A stretch of DNA of 64,000 nucleotides, from positions 124,001 to 188,000 of the forward strand of contig JALLLS010000019.1 in assembly GCA_025094145.1 (NCBI GenBank), in the 5' to 3' direction. The notes beneath the pieces are model-generated. The model did no database searches and was not told the origin of the DNA. It worked only from the letters and a program-made list of their open reading frames with translations. A program made the translations under genes and the position numbers. The stretch comes from Spinellus fusiger (taxonomy: Eukaryota > Mucoromycota > Mucoromycetes > Mucorales > Phycomycetaceae). This document shows, in pieces, positions 34,029 through 46,684 of this stretch; position 1 is the first letter of the stretch, and the number at the start of each line of letters is the position of its first letter.

Positions 34029-35632
34029 ATGCGATCCATAAAGTGCAAGACACTCGGGCATACGCTAATGCGATATATTCGCAAATTACACCGCACTTCA
34101 AAATCACAAAGCCGAGTAGATGAAAAACATAGTTCAGTACTCACCTATCGACAGACACTAGGTAATGTATAACTTTATACACTCATTTATAACCAATGAT
34201 TGTTCATACATATATAATCTTATATATAAAATAACTAACACATTGACTGCTTACTTATTCTCTACTAGATCGCATGAGTCAACTCCCTTGTGAGCTGATG
34301 CGTCTCATTTTCTCTTTTTGTGACAGCTGCTCACTCATAAAGATCTCACAAGTATCTCACAAAATGTACCGAGTGGCTCAGGATAATGATCTGTGGAGAC
34401 ATCTTTACCACAAAAATACACACTGGAGAGTCCCTTCTTGTTCCTTCAATAACTACAAATCCCTATACAAGCAACAGAGTCTATTAGAATACCAATGGAA
34501 GAAAGGCAGTTTCTCTATGAACACACTGTTAGGCCATACTGACAGTATTTATTGTCTTCAATTTGATGATCATAAAATAATAACGGGGAGTAGAGACACA
34601 ACTATTAAAGTGTGGGGTATGAAAGGAGAATGTTTGAAGACTCTCCATGGACATCAGGCAAGCGTCTTGTGTTTGCAGTACGATGATACTATCATGGTCT
34701 CTGGGTCTTCTGATTATAGCATTGCCATTTGGTGCATGCATTCCTTTCAAATAACAAAGCGCATTTATGGACATGCATCGAGTGTGTTGGATGTGTGTTT
34801 GAACTCACAGTACATTGCTAGCTGTTCCAAGGACACAACCATTCGTATATGGCAGCGTGACGATCATTCTCTTTACAGAACATTGGTAGGGCATCAAGGG
34901 CCTGTGAATGCTATTCAGTTAGTAGACAATCAATTAGCGTCTGCTTCAGGAGATAGTGTTATCAAACTATGGGATGTGGAGACAGGAACATGTTTACGTG
35001 ATTTTGTGGGACATGTGCACGGGTTAGCGTGCATTCGGTTTGATGGGGTGCGCATTGTAAGTGGTAGTAATGATAATAAGATCAAAGTATGGGATAGTAG
35101 CACTGGAGAGTGTGTTATGACATGCGAAGGTGAGAGATAATCAAGCTTAAACATTTACACATACACACACATATGTATATATATATGTATAAATATAAGA
35201 GTATTGTAAATGTACATATTTCGATTATTTATTCATCTTTTAATCATGCCCATGTATTCATTTGTATTGTTTGTTTATAGGCCATACAGGTCTTGTAAGA
35301 GCTTTATGGTTTGATAAGTATAAGATTATCAGTGGCAGCTACGATCAAAGCATCCGTGTATGGGATATTACTACCGGTGTATGCTTATTAAAGTACGAAT
35401 CACTCCATTCTAGCTGGGTGTTTGATGTTATGTTTGATGCAACAAGAATCATTAGGTAAGTATAGGTTCTGCATGTGAAGAAAGAGAGTAATAATAAAAA
35501 GGTGTTTATCTTTCTTTTCTTTAAATCAATCAAACACTGCTCATTTACTTGATAAGTGCAAGTCAAGATCAAAAGATTATTGTCATGGATTTCTCAAGTA
35601 GTATTGACACCGATATGGTGTATAGTGTATAG
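34029..35632 (+). CDS. F-box / WD40-repeat protein, 414 aa
   Basis: Exons 34029-34161, 34269-35129, 35281-35455 and 35557-35632 join into 1245 nt. An F-box occupies about residues 50-95 (LPCELMRLIFSFCD, then LWRHLYHKNTHW). It is followed from about residue 130 by seven WD40 repeats. Six have clear GH...W/D blades: GHTDSIYCLQF to IKVW, GHQASVLC to IAIW, GHASSVLD to IRIW, GHQGPVNA to IKLW, GHVHGLAC to IKVW, GHTGLVRA to IRVW. The seventh, degenerate, ends IIVMDFSSS. This is the architecture of SCF ubiquitin-ligase substrate receptors (Cdc4/Pop1, Met30, beta-TrCP). The F-box would bind Skp1 and the propeller a phosphorylated substrate, in nucleus or cytosol. The particular orthology is not resolved. 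An upstream in-frame ATG at 33924 would add a hydrophobic leader and is less likely. Confidence 0.88.
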
Positions 35633-36157
35633 TGTATAGAATACTATCTTTAGTGTACTTTGCAGTGATCATGGCTTAACTATGTATTGAATATAAATGT
35701 AATGTATTAAATTGTTTTTTGTTTTGTTTTTTTGTTTACCTATTGGCATCTACGACAGCGTTGTTTCATTTTAAATTTTTAAATTTATGTGAGTGGGTGG
35801 GCGTTTTTTATCTTAGACAAATCAAAGTCTTCAAACTTAGTGACATCCATGGTCTAGTAGGAAAAAAGAGATCAAACAACAAACAACAAGAAAATGAATC
35901 GAATTCAGTAGCACCTATCAAGTCCCTGTACTAAATCTGAACTGTTGATGAGATCAAAAGATTTTCATTAGATAGAAATAGTATGGAGAGGGGCTTTGAC
36001 CTCTACCAACTGCTAGTGTACTCTCCTAGCCACGAGAAACAGTTTGTCTGTGGTATTGTTTGCATAATAAATACAGGCGCGGGAGGTAGGAGTATAAAAA
36101 GAGGAGACTTTTCATGCATCCCTGCGATTTTATAAGTCACAATACACTTTTTGATCA
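35633..36157. other. Intergenic region carrying the HAUS1 promoter
   Basis: The stretch between the F-box/WD40 stop and the HAUS1 start is non-coding apart from a TATA box at 36093-36101. It includes T-rich 3' sequence of the upstream gene. Confidence 0.5.
36093..36101 (+). promoter_or_regulatory. TATA box of the HAUS1 gene
   Basis: TATAAAAAG lies 65 bp upstream of the start codon at 36158, in a locally GC-richer stretch (GGCGCGGGAGGTAGGAG). Position and sequence fit a core promoter. Confidence 0.55.
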
Positions 36158-37456
36158 ATGGACATAACCAACAACAACGTTCAGTCTGAAACGCCACTGC
36201 CATTAATAACGCATGGTGCTTATGGAAAAACGTGGAGAGAGGTATATATGGGTATATTTATCAGTGGGGGACTTATACATTCAAGTAGATAGAGCAGTGG
36301 CTTCAGTCTTTGGGTCCTTTGCCTTTATTTCAACGTACACCACAAGCATTGGATGAACTTTCTCAGCTTAAGCGGCTGAATGAATCAGCTAATCAGGTTA
36401 TGCTTGGTATTATTAAGGCACATACTCTCATTTATCAAAGAAATACTACTCAAGGTGATATGTTAAACTAGAAAGACTATTAGATCAATGAAGAGAGAGA
36501 GAGAAAGAAAGTATTGATTTGTAAGATTAGTATTGCACCTTGATGAGATAGTAAATCAATTGCCACTCAAGAATTCGATTGCATTAAAGACACTGGCTTC
36601 TATTGCTAGTATACTAAAGCTGGATAATTTTAATTTAAGCAGGTACTATGTTTTCTCTTGAAAATAGCTTATGGATCAGCCTTCAATACTTATGTGTATC
36701 ATCTATTAGCTTCCAAACAGCCATAGCTCGTGCTACAATTGATTCTATGGAAGCACAAAGAGAGAAAATGGAGCTGGAAGAGCTAAAGCACTCTATGGAC
36801 CGTCGTATAGTACATCTAAAGGCTAAGAAGGATAAGCTCTCAAAGTATAAAGTTTATATTAATATGTATAACATGACTTATGAACACCCCCCCCCCCTTT
36901 TTTTTTAAAAAAAAAATAGAATCCTTATCAATATGCGGTATCAGCGTGAACACCATGAAAATGAGCTACTTGAATCATGGAAAGAACAAATAGAGAGAAT
37001 GAAATACGAAAAACAAGATACTGTAAACCATCTTGTGCAACAACAACAACTCTACACTGCTACTCAAATAGAGCAAAATGGACTACGTCTCTCAACAATA
37101 AAGAAATTAGCACAAGATATCTGTTCTTTAAAAGCCATGTTGGTTGAGAAAAAACAAGTGCTTGAACATTATAAAGATTTGCAGCCAGTAAGTTGACTCT
37201 TTATATATATATATATATTTTGAACGAATGAATGAATTTCTAAAAAAAAAAACAAAAACAAAAACAAAAACAAAAAACTTTTACTAATATATTGCTAGGA
37301 CATGGTTCTTTCTTCTTTTAAGGTGCAGGAGGCAGAAGAACAAATGGTAAGAGATATACTATTCACTATTATGTTATTCACTTTACTGGTGTATAGAATA
37401 AATTACAGATAAAAAGAGAAGATATTTTAGCAGAGATTGCTAAAAGTGTTCACTGA
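36158..37456 (+). CDS. HAUS1: HAUS augmin-like complex subunit 1
   Basis: Seven exons (36158-36241, 36289-36454, 36531-36642, 36710-36844, 36920-37187, 37323-37346, 37409-37456) give 837 nt and 278 residues, the same length as I recall for the human protein. The N-terminus has the family's pattern: TWREIEQWLQSLGPLPLFQR, then TPQALDELSQLKRLNESANQ. Long helices follow (MEAQREKMELEELKHSMDRR, ESWKEQIERMKYEKQDTVNH). The conserved end is STIKKLAQDICSLKAMLVEKK, then VLEHYKDLQPVQEAEEQ. HAUS1 is part of augmin, which recruits gamma-tubulin to the side of existing microtubules in the spindle. Identification rests on overall pattern and length because coiled-coil proteins diverge fast. Intron 4 ends in an unusual C-run/T-run/A-run. 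Confidence 0.75.
36885..36919 (+). other. C-T-A homopolymer run before a HAUS1 splice acceptor
   Basis: The intron 4 acceptor is preceded by about eleven C, then ten T or more, then eleven A, directly followed by TAG. The polypyrimidine tract is thus made of pure homopolymers. The T and A runs can pair with each other next to the splice site. Confidence 0.7.
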
Positions 37457-39057
37457 AGATATAGTAAACATATCAATCACTAATAACAGTTATTAACGTA
37501 GTTATTAATGCAAATATGTAGTTCTTTTACTCTTGACTGTCCATTGGAATAAACAGTCACCATTTAACTGTGTCATATTTATCTTCTCTGTGCTACTGTT
37601 TAGAAGTATGCAATAAGAGAAAAGCATATTAAATGTTCTTATGTTTAATGAAATTTGTTCATTAAAAGATCAATTAAAGTTTTTCTCTTTTCTCTTTCTC
37701 ATCATCACATCATAAAATATACTATATGCTTCAAATAGACTGACTTTTAGTATGGAAAGGGTCTGGAATGGAAAGACCTCACCAGTGACATTGGAGTTTG
37801 TATTGGTCGGAGATAATGAACAGTGGGTGGTGAACAGTGAATGATGGATGATAGATAATAGAAAATGGATAAGGTGGGTAAACAAAACCTATTTCTTATG
37901 ACTATTACTCATTTTACTTACAATAATTCTAGTTTTAATTCTATCGCTATTAAATCTCTTACTATCAAGATCAATTTCTTGTAAGCTCAAAACTAATAAT
38001 GGATGTACTCACAGCATGGTAATACAAAAATAAAATAATTATTATAATGGTATAAAACTTTGTTTATCTTTTTCCATCTCCTTTCAAACATTATTTAAGT
38101 TGAACAGCGAAAGAAAGCATGGTCTAAGCTTCAGCTTGTCATTCAATTCTAATGATGGCTCCTGTACTATGAATTTATTATCGATTGCCTTTATATTTCA
38201 ATTAATAGATTCAATTGAAATAATTTTATCACTTTTTCTTCTGTTCTTGGGAAAATCAGCCGAGAGTAAAATCTTGACTTAATTTCTTTATGCATAAAGA
38301 GGTTATCATCTGCGGGCTTTCTCCCTATTTCTGTAACAATATATCCGGTTAGATCATACATAGTCATGATCGTACTACTTACTCTGAATACAAAACATTG
38401 TAGACAATTTGTTAATTATCTGTAGGACATACACATTTCTCTTTATTCTCTCCAATGAATGCTTCTTGAAGATGATACATTGATGAAGTGACTTTTTACT
38501 TTCCATGTGTTCTTGAGTTTTATTTTTATTTTTATTTTATTCCTGCATCGCTCATCTATAAAGATATCAGATTATGATCTCATTTTTGTTCTTATTCAGA
38601 ATTTTCATAAGATGTTACCCGTGAAGTTTTTCTAGCACCACTCTACTAGGCTTTAATTTTAAATTTTCAACACAATTCAATGTATTTTCTTTTCACAATA
38701 TAACAGGCATTAAGCATGTTGAATTCTAACGAAATATATCATTATGGTATGAAACACTTTGTTATTTTGAAATCAATAGTGTGTAAATAGAATCACGCAT
38801 GCCTATTACCATTGTACAGATTACATATATATTCATGAAAAATCAGTCAAACATGGTCCTTGATATAGACTTGGGTTGATACATATGTTGATGTCGTAAT
38901 ATAATCTTCATGATCTTATGACACAATTTTGCTACTATTGTTTACCGAATCTTTCTTCTGTCAAGCATATAGTTAAGTAGACAGACTATGACATTGGCAA
39001 TGTTTACACAGGTACACAGGTACACAACAAGTTACATGAACTCTGACTCAAGCTTCT

Positions 39058-39125
39058 GTTCACTCTCCTTCTCTCTCTCCCCCCCCCTCCTCCCTCCTCT
39101 CCCCCCTCCCGCCTCCTCCCGCCTT
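39058..39125 (-). other. C-rich tract, quadruplex-forming on the minus strand
   Basis: The plus strand reads as short C runs separated by T (CCCCCCCCTCCTCCCTCCTC, then CCCCCCTCCCGCCTCCTCCC). The minus strand therefore has more than four G-runs in about 50 nt, in an otherwise AT-rich region. Confidence 0.6.
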
Positions 39126-39401
39126 TGTCTCCGCTTTTCATGAGCATTAGGTCTATTCATTCTATCGAATTCTTTCTTACTCACTGTTTGTTGTTCTAGC
39201 GTAAAAGCTACTTCTCATTCTTGCACACAATTACACATTATTTTAAAACAGTATAAAATTCGAGCCATGTTTATCACTACAGTTAATATTAAATAGTTTA
39301 TAATTAATCTAGTAACAATAGATCGAATGTAGATCTATGGCGAGGTCAATCTATAAAAGGTGTGAATAGATAGATATGTAGACCATTTACCTATTATGAT
39401 A

Positions 39402-39479
39402 CACTATTTTCTCCAAAAAGTGAATGGATAATTTGTATAAAAATAAATAAAAATAAATAAAAATAAATAAGAAATAGTG
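39402..39479. repeat. 78-bp TIR mini-element, CACTATT family
   Basis: The ends read CACTATTTTC on the left and CACTATTTC on the opposite strand at the right, both next to TA (39400-39401 and 39480-39481). The interior is mostly (AAATAAAT)n. The ends are like those of the 2.7-kb element (14675-17401) and the MITE at 40212-40389. Because the match is short, chance is possible. Confidence 0.4.
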
Positions 39480-40211
39480 TATATGTTAACATGACGATAA
39501 CTAGAGTAATATAATCATGATATGTAACACATTGAAAAACAAAGAAATAGTTCCAGAATAAAAGTCGTTCATGGATGCCCATTTTCTTTCTTGGAGTGTA
39601 ACTAAATTAAATAAGCTTTGTTCTAATAGTCAGATAGTTACATAAGCACATGTATCTATAAATATTTATGTAAAGACCATAAATAATACACAACTACTGT
39701 CAAGTTCTTTTCTGTTACTATATGTCTATGCTTTTAGAAGCCTGCAAGTGTCAAACTAGCTCTAGACTCAATTTGGAATAAAACATTATAAAACGTTCAA
39801 CAGTAAGAGTTTTTACTTTATCTTTGCCGACTTTATGCCGTTAGTAAATATATTTTCAATGGGATGTTACTATATTAACGTATTACCAATGCCATCCTGG
39901 ATTAATATCTGTTATTGATATAAAAATATAAAACACTTAATTTCAATTGAATTTAAGTCAATAAGAGTAAAAGTCTTTTCTAAGCATATGAAAAAGTCTT
40001 TTTATTCTTTTGAGCTATAATAATAATAATAATCTTGATAAGTGTAATACATTTTACTTTGTAAAGTAGAAACTGGATATCTAGACAAGCCAATACCATT
40101 TTTGTAGCATTGGTTTAAATGGTAAGATATATGTTTATGGTGTTTTTCTTCTTCACTTTCTTTTTTAGTGAAGAAGCTTTAGAGCCACTTGAACATCTCT
40201 CTTCAAATGTA

Positions 40212-40389
40212 CACTATTTCAGGAAATTATTTGTTTACTTTTTGAAATAGATAACATTGCTCAAAGCGTCGTTTATTTTTTATTTTTCATTTTTTGAACT
40301 TACAAACCAGTTTTTTGTTTAAAAATAAACGACGCTTTGAGCAATGTTATCTATTTCAAAAAGTAAACGAATAATTTCCTGAAATAGTG
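40212..40389. repeat. 178-bp foldback MITE, CACTATT family
   Basis: Arms 40212-40284 and 40318-40389 are inverted copies with one or two differences: CACTATTTCAGGAAATTATT, then GTTTACTTTTTGAAATAGA and CATTGCTCAAAGCGTCGTTT. TA precedes the left end; the right flank is TG on the opposite strand, a degraded TA. The outer 27 bp agree with the right terminus of the 14675-17401 element at most positions. Confidence 0.85.
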
Positions 40390-43300
40390 CATGATGATAT
40401 AAAAGAATTATCATTGTCATTCTCTATATTTGTCATTTAAAGAAAATAATAAGAATAATAAAATGAAAAAGGAAGCGAGAATGAGCGGCTCTTTGTAAAA
40501 ATCATTTACTTTCCATTTACTTTCCATTTACTTTCTTTTGTGTTTCTGTTTCTTTTTTTTGTTTCTTTTTTTTGGTATTCCGTAATATTCATGCCCTATT
40601 ATTTATGATTAATTTTGTTTTTTTCCTCGCTGTTTTGGCTATTTAGATTTTATAGTTTATCTTAGATGTAGGACTGACAATGTAATTACAGTTTGGTTAA
40701 AATAGTTCTGCTCACCCCCCTTCCCCTTTTTCGTTGGCAAATAAAATTTGACTGAAATTACACTTATAAACCAGATAAAATGCTTTGTCATCAGATTGGT
40801 TTATCAGTAGATTAAATGATAATCAGTTTTATCAAAGAATGAATACCCTTAAATCATTAATCTAACAATAGATTGGGTAACATGTGAAAATTATCTATCT
40901 GCTTATGTGATTTATTTGAATATTGCTATATTATTGAATGTTTCTATTTAGATCATTAAAAGGGTATCTACTCATCAAATAGCGTAGTGTAGCCATCACC
41001 AAGAGAGAATGTCTGTGAGTAACATCTGTCTCTTTATTTGTCTCTTTTTATTAACCACATGCCTTCATTCTGATCATAATGCAAAATAGTTATCAGCTGA
41101 TTTGCTTTGGTAGACAAATGTAGTACCTTTCTAACTTTATGCTGCAAGAGTAAAATAATGTTATGATGACTTCTATAAAACTGATGATAAGACTACCCCG
41201 GAGAGATAACTCTATCACTGTTAGAATGGCTAGGGCCGATGTTATTATGCAGAATAATTATTGAAATAAATTTTGTTAGCAATCGTAAGAATATATAGAT
41301 AAATTAATAGTATCATGCATATACCAAACAATAGTGATGTAGCTTAAACAAAAAGTATGTACTACTAAACCCTTTTCCATTACAGGTTATTTCCGTGTAC
41401 TATTCAATAGTAATTTAGATCAGCCAGTAAATGAAAGGAAAATACAATGCAATGCAATGAAATATTTATATTCATAAAAAAATTTCTATTCGATTATTAG
41501 ATAAAGGTATACCATGAGTTGATCTATGGATACATGTGCTATACAAACCGTGAATAGTAATAATACCTCATTTGTTTACCATTGCCATGGCTACCACTAC
41601 AATCATCGCTGTCACATAATAGAATGGTCGTTATAGTGATAGTGACTATTATCATAGGCTCTATTATTCTGTCTCTCTATTGTTATTACTATCAATAAGG
41701 ATATATATCTATATCTATATCTATACAATACTTATTTTGTATAAAGCCTTTGACACAATGACTTCGTAGGCACAATTTATATTTATATTAATAGATAAAG
41801 CAATATATCAGACAAAGTGTCATTTACACCAAACAATGTAACAGTATAAAATTCATCATGTAACCTATATTCCTAAAAACTTATCCAGCCTATATGATTA
41901 TCCAGCTTATTAGAAAAAAATCATTTAAAACATCCAATATTGCTGTACTCATCGGAAATAGGAACTGGCTATCACAAGCTATAGATTATACATCAGGCAG
42001 TTCTATTTTTCTTATTATATGAATAGCTCACCCCTACCAGTAGACATATATTTGTAGCATAAACATTAATACAGAAAATGTATCTCCCGTTCTTCCTATA
42101 GAATTAGGGATATTTTCTATTAATCATTATCTTATGGCTAAATAGAGATATGGAAATATGGTGTTATCAAGAGATATCTTTATTCTTATTATCGCCATTA
42201 TTATTTCGATATAGTTGAATATCATACCACTCTTTATTCTATTCTATTTTTGAATTATAAAGAAAGAATATAATCAGCATGATGAACAGAGTATAAAAAT
42301 AACAGAAAATACAGATAAAGAAAAAAAAATCGAGAATGTAAGTAGTACACATAAATCACAAGCTATGCATTTAATCGTACTATACATCTTTTAGGCTAGC
42401 CAGACCAGCCATTCTATAGATGAGAATCAAATAGTATTCAGCAGTATAATGGTAAACGCTACAAAGATAACATAGCAATAAACAATAAATGAAAGATAAA
42501 CCATAAAAGATAAAAGATAAATAGTATACACTTGAACCAATTTGTGTTCAATTAAAGACGGAGTCACCCTATATGCTTCTACAGTTGCTATACTCTGAAC
42601 TATCATCTCTCTTGTCACGTCATGTACCCTCAGAATTCTACTGATCTAGGCTTTTATAACATAGAAAAGACTAAAATTTCTTATTTATTCTATTATCTAT
42701 GAAATTATCCTTTCTAACAAATGGATTTTTAGTTATAGATATCAATTGATAACAGTAGCTTATAAAGCGATCTTGTGCAAATCTTGTGCAAATCTTAAGA
42801 AATCGATGTTCTCCAAGTATTTTAATCTCATACATCTCCGCCCTTTATTTGCTTCTAAACAGGTCGATGATATTTGGCCATACCTAGATCTAGTCCATCA
42901 TTTGGGGCAATCAAAATGTCATAAATAAGATATTCAACATCAACATTTGTGTATTGAACTGATGGTGATGTAATTTTATTTATCAAAAAGGAGTTCTCTA
43001 ATATACCCTGTGATGATTGGCCAGAATCGAAACTGGTGATGCACTACAGAGTTTTAGGCACTACAGGCTTCTTAGAATATAGAAACATCATAGATTGGTT
43101 CATCAGTGTCTATATATTATTCTGTATAAATATGATTAATATTATCCATAGATAGTCTATTGGATATCTTTTGAGATTATTAGATAGTCTTCTAAGCGTT
43201 TCCAATAGCTTTTGTGGTTATGGCAGTACATATTACCATTATATTGATAAATATTATTCGGAGGTTATTAAGATTAGATACGCCGATTGTTTGGGATTCA

Positions 43301-44025
43301 ATTCTAGTTTACACGATTAAACGAATACTGTATTCTTTATACTCCTTCATAAAGACAGCAAAGTGGCTATGTCTTGGTTTATGAACTTATTATCATTATC
43401 ATTGATGAATAGACTCTTGAACTCCCTGTTTTTATAGGATAGTTTCTAGGATTATTAGTTTAATGAGAATTATGTAAATAAAAGATAAAGTAAATGTAAA
43501 AATACTTTCCTATTTTTACACACACACATCTATTTTATCTTTGCATATTATACTGTCGTGATTATAGCTTTATTAATTTATTTGATATAGGCATATAAAA
43601 CATCAGATCAATGAAGATAAAGAGAGTTTGATACATTAAAGTATTGTTTCTAATGAAAAATAACAATAGTGAATACTATTCAAGTTTCAGAAATATGGAG
43701 CTGAGCATATCTGTTACTTTCTTGTTACTATAACTTTATAACTGTAGATTATGGACTTTACAATTATAAATATGAAATATATTCATAGAAAGCTTACTTG
43801 AATAGACTTGAAACATTCTTATTGAATCTTTTAATAAGAGGTACTCTTACGTCTTGGAATTCTTATAGTTTTCTCTATAGTAGATTGTAGTAGTATTTTG
43901 TACTTCTTTTGTAGACATTCTCTTATCCTATTATCAGAACACACTATGCACTGCTCAAATAACATTTCAATCACGCCATCACCGCTATCAATGAATGTAG
44001 TTCTGTTGGCATTGAGTGGCCTTGT

Positions 44026-44076
44026 GGATAGAGTATGATTTAATAGGTTGAAAGTGAGCGTTTCAATCCTGCCTTT
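44026..44076 (+). other. tRNA-like pol III A/B-box relic
   Basis: TGGCCTTGTGG resembles box A, and CGTTTCAATCC about 40 nt downstream resembles box B. The acceptor and T stems do not pair properly, so this is not a functional tRNA; it could be a tRNA pseudogene or tRNA-derived SINE head. Confidence 0.25.
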
Positions 44077-44094
44077 CTACTTCTTTATTCCGTG

Positions 44095-44506
44095 AATTCA
44101 TCATACTACTTTGATTACTGGTCCATACAATGTCTTGATTTAACTCCAATTGAACATGTCTTGTAGGACTTGGAAAGACGAATTGAGGAAAGAAGGGTAT
44201 CTATTACCAATGTAGAAAGTTTTTAGGCTCTACTTGCAGAGGAATGAGAGAGTTGGTGTTGAACCTGCGTAACGATGAGTTCAAAGTATGACTGACAGAT
44301 GCCAGGTAGTGATTGATGCCAAAGGAGGCCATACGAAATATTTATTATTATCATCTTTCTATATTCAATAAATAAATATGTTGAGCTTTGGTGTGCTAAG
44401 GTTTGAGGCTTCTTGATCAAATGTAAAGTGTTTTATTTGATGTTGAACATGTCCTAAATATTTTGTCTTAACATTCAAAGGTATTCAATTCAATTGAGTG
44501 TGGCTG
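44095..44506 (+). mobile_element. Tc1-like 3'-end fragment E
   Basis: It matches the last third of copies C and D. It starts near the block encoding FDYW before the catalytic glutamate, followed by LTPIEHV-like codons and DLERRIEERRVSITNVE. The right terminus, read inward, is TACAGCCACACTCAATTGAA with TA at 44507-44508. The 5' two-thirds are missing, so it is a dead fragment. Confidence 0.75.
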
Positions 44507-45470
44507 TATTAACACTTTCTTGAACAAGTATGTTAATCCTAATTATATACCCAATACCTTTTCTTGATTGAACTATCTTCAAGATAGATATACAATATTC
44601 AAGATAGATATACAATATGTTGTGGATATGGCCATTTACATAAAAGTCTTTCTAACTGTTCAAATAATAATATCAGATTATTACAAAGAATGAGTGAAAT
44701 GAATCAGTCATATAATCCTATGAGCTAAGTACTTCTTTCTTCCTACTGGACAGTTTGGTTGGAATATAAATACATGTTCAGTCAATGACCAAAATGTCAA
44801 GATAAACACAATAAAACACTACTGCGTTAGATTGATGTACAGAAAAATAAATCACTTGTATTTATTTGGAAAGCCATCTTTATCAGTATAGAGTATAGGC
44901 TAACATTGAGCAAGGTCGCCTGAATTTTATATAGCATAACTATATTAACGTATGATAAATAGTAACTGATACTATTCAATGTTATTATTATATTTCTATC
45001 TATTTCTATGAACTAATGAAAAGTTCAAATCTTTTGGTTCATCCCTATCCTTATTCTTCCTAGTTATCACTAGAGTCTCGGTTGACTAACTGAAGGAAGC
45101 CTATAGTACAGGTAAACCATCTAAAAACATAATGAAGTGTATCTTGATGGATTTTGTCACGCAAAAAGACATTGTAATGTCTAGTAATTACTGACTCGTA
45201 TTTTCAAGACCATTGTATTTGTTCTTTTTCAAGATAAGAATCCTATGAATAACTAATTATTCTCACTCTCTCACTTTTAATTATTTCAAACCTTCATTAA
45301 TGCCCCTTTATATTCCTTATAAATATATCTTAACTTCTCTGCCTAAGTTATAACATACTCAAAAACCCCACTCTTTTTACTCAGACAGAACTGAGTGCAT
45401 GGATGGGACTGTTTTTATTCACATTTAGAAACACAGACGCATAGTCTCCACGCGTAGTCTCTTCTTCCTT
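44507..45470. other. Intergenic AT-rich DNA upstream of PSMG2
   Basis: A short tandem duplication of AAGATAGATATACAATATTC occurs near 44580-44617. Otherwise I see no features; the PSMG2 promoter should be in the last few hundred bases. Confidence 0.4.
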
Positions 45471-46577
45471 ATGGATTTGTTCGTAGGTACACCTTCCTAC
45501 GAGAAAAAATATCTCCATGGCTCAGTCCTCATCATGGTAAATAATAATAATAAGCAGAAAAAGCAACAGCAACAACAACAGAAAAGCTCAAACTCATCCA
45601 ATGTCCCAACCTTATAGCCTACTGTCTCGATTGGCAATGTGCCTCAACTGACCTGCGATCTTCTTCTCCACACACTCTCACTAGAAAGAGTCGGGTTTAT
45701 CAATGATAGCAGTGTAGTGCCTGTTGCAGGCGCACGGGAAGGAAAGGATTATGGTGTTTCTGTACCTATTGAAGGTAAAGTAGACACACCATAGCTACAA
45801 GAGTATTAATAAGAAGTAGTCTTCCAGTCCTCAGATCACCAATGGACAGTCGTACAGCAAAGATCACCCACTGAAAAGGTAAAACATTTCTGTGGCATTG
45901 AATAGGGTGTTTATATCAAAAATAGGGGAAGAAAAGACAGTACTTGGACAATATGCAGGCTTTTGTGAAGAAATACCAGTTCAAACAAGTGATATTGCTG
46001 ACAAGTGCCGACGCATCGTGTCGTGTCGATGCGCAGATCAACAGGTAGTCTTGATTGAGAGTATATAGATACAAGTAAGGATACTTAACTATGTGTATAT
46101 GCATATTCTAGTATACCATTCCGTGTCATTGGGACTGGTAATGAAAGCCTAGTGGAGAAGACACTAGCCATTGGTGTGCCATTGCTAGAACAAAAAGACA
46201 CTACAGAAACAGATGCCTTTGAATTGTCTGGATCTGGATTGGCTAGACCTTTGTTTCGAAGACTAAAGGAGATCAACATACCTACTACGCTTCTCAGTAT
46301 GTTTGCTTTGGAAGGAGGTAAGTCATCTAGAGTGGTCGTTCTTTAAGGCCCTTCATTGGTTGAGATTACTTAACTGCGGATTAGACAATGTATCGGATAG
46401 TATTGCTTTTGCCAATCTCATCAATACACTCTTAAACATCAAAAGTGCAGGTAAGAACATTGTTAGAAGAACAAAAAATAATGAGGTATCTATGTAGATT
46501 CCTTTTCTGCATGGACACCACCTAAGAGTTGGGAATATCTATTTGGCACACCTTACAATGCTGAATTATATCAGTAA
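45471..46577 (+). CDS. PSMG2: Proteasome assembly chaperone 2
   Basis: Seven exons (45471-45536, 45618-45774, 45820-45878, 45926-46044, 46112-46317, 46385-46450, 46498-46577) give 753 nt and 250 residues. The start MDLFVGTPSYEKKYLHGSVL leads into IMPTVSIGNVPQLTCDLLL, matching the family's LLMPAVSVGNVGQL block. It continues VGFINDSSVVPVAG, LDNMQAFVKKYQFKQVILL, IPFRVIG, GSGLARPLFRRL, MFALEGDNVSDS and the terminal PPKSWEYLFGTPYNAEL, equivalent to PSSWRLLFGSGLP in human PSMG2. With PSMG1 it would form the heterodimer (Pba1-Pba2/Add66 in yeast) that scaffolds the proteasome alpha ring and blocks early docking of activators. It ends 107 bp from the convergent allantoicase fusion gene. Confidence 0.88.
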
Positions 46578-46579
46578 AT

Positions 46580-46672
46580 ACACACACACACACATACACC
46601 TTTCTCTTCTTTTATACTTTATTCTTGTTGGCCTGAGTAATAAAAAATACACACACACACACACACACAAGC
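46580..46672. repeat. CA dinucleotide repeats between convergent genes
   Basis: Two short (CA)n runs (46582-46600 and about 46648-46670) occupy the gap between the PSMG2 stop and the stop of the opposing fusion gene. Both 3' UTRs must fit in or overlap about 107 bp. Confidence 0.7.
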
Positions 46673-46684
46673 ATATGTAATTTG

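Larger units (their letters stand above)
37457..44094. other. Long gene-poor AT-rich region
   Basis: I see no gene with support over 6.6 kb. It holds a C-rich tract (39058-39125), a 78-bp TIR mini-element (39402-39479), a 178-bp foldback MITE (40212-40389) and scattered tandem runs. Open frames (for example 38100-38282, 42746-42928) lack domains. Confidence 0.45.
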
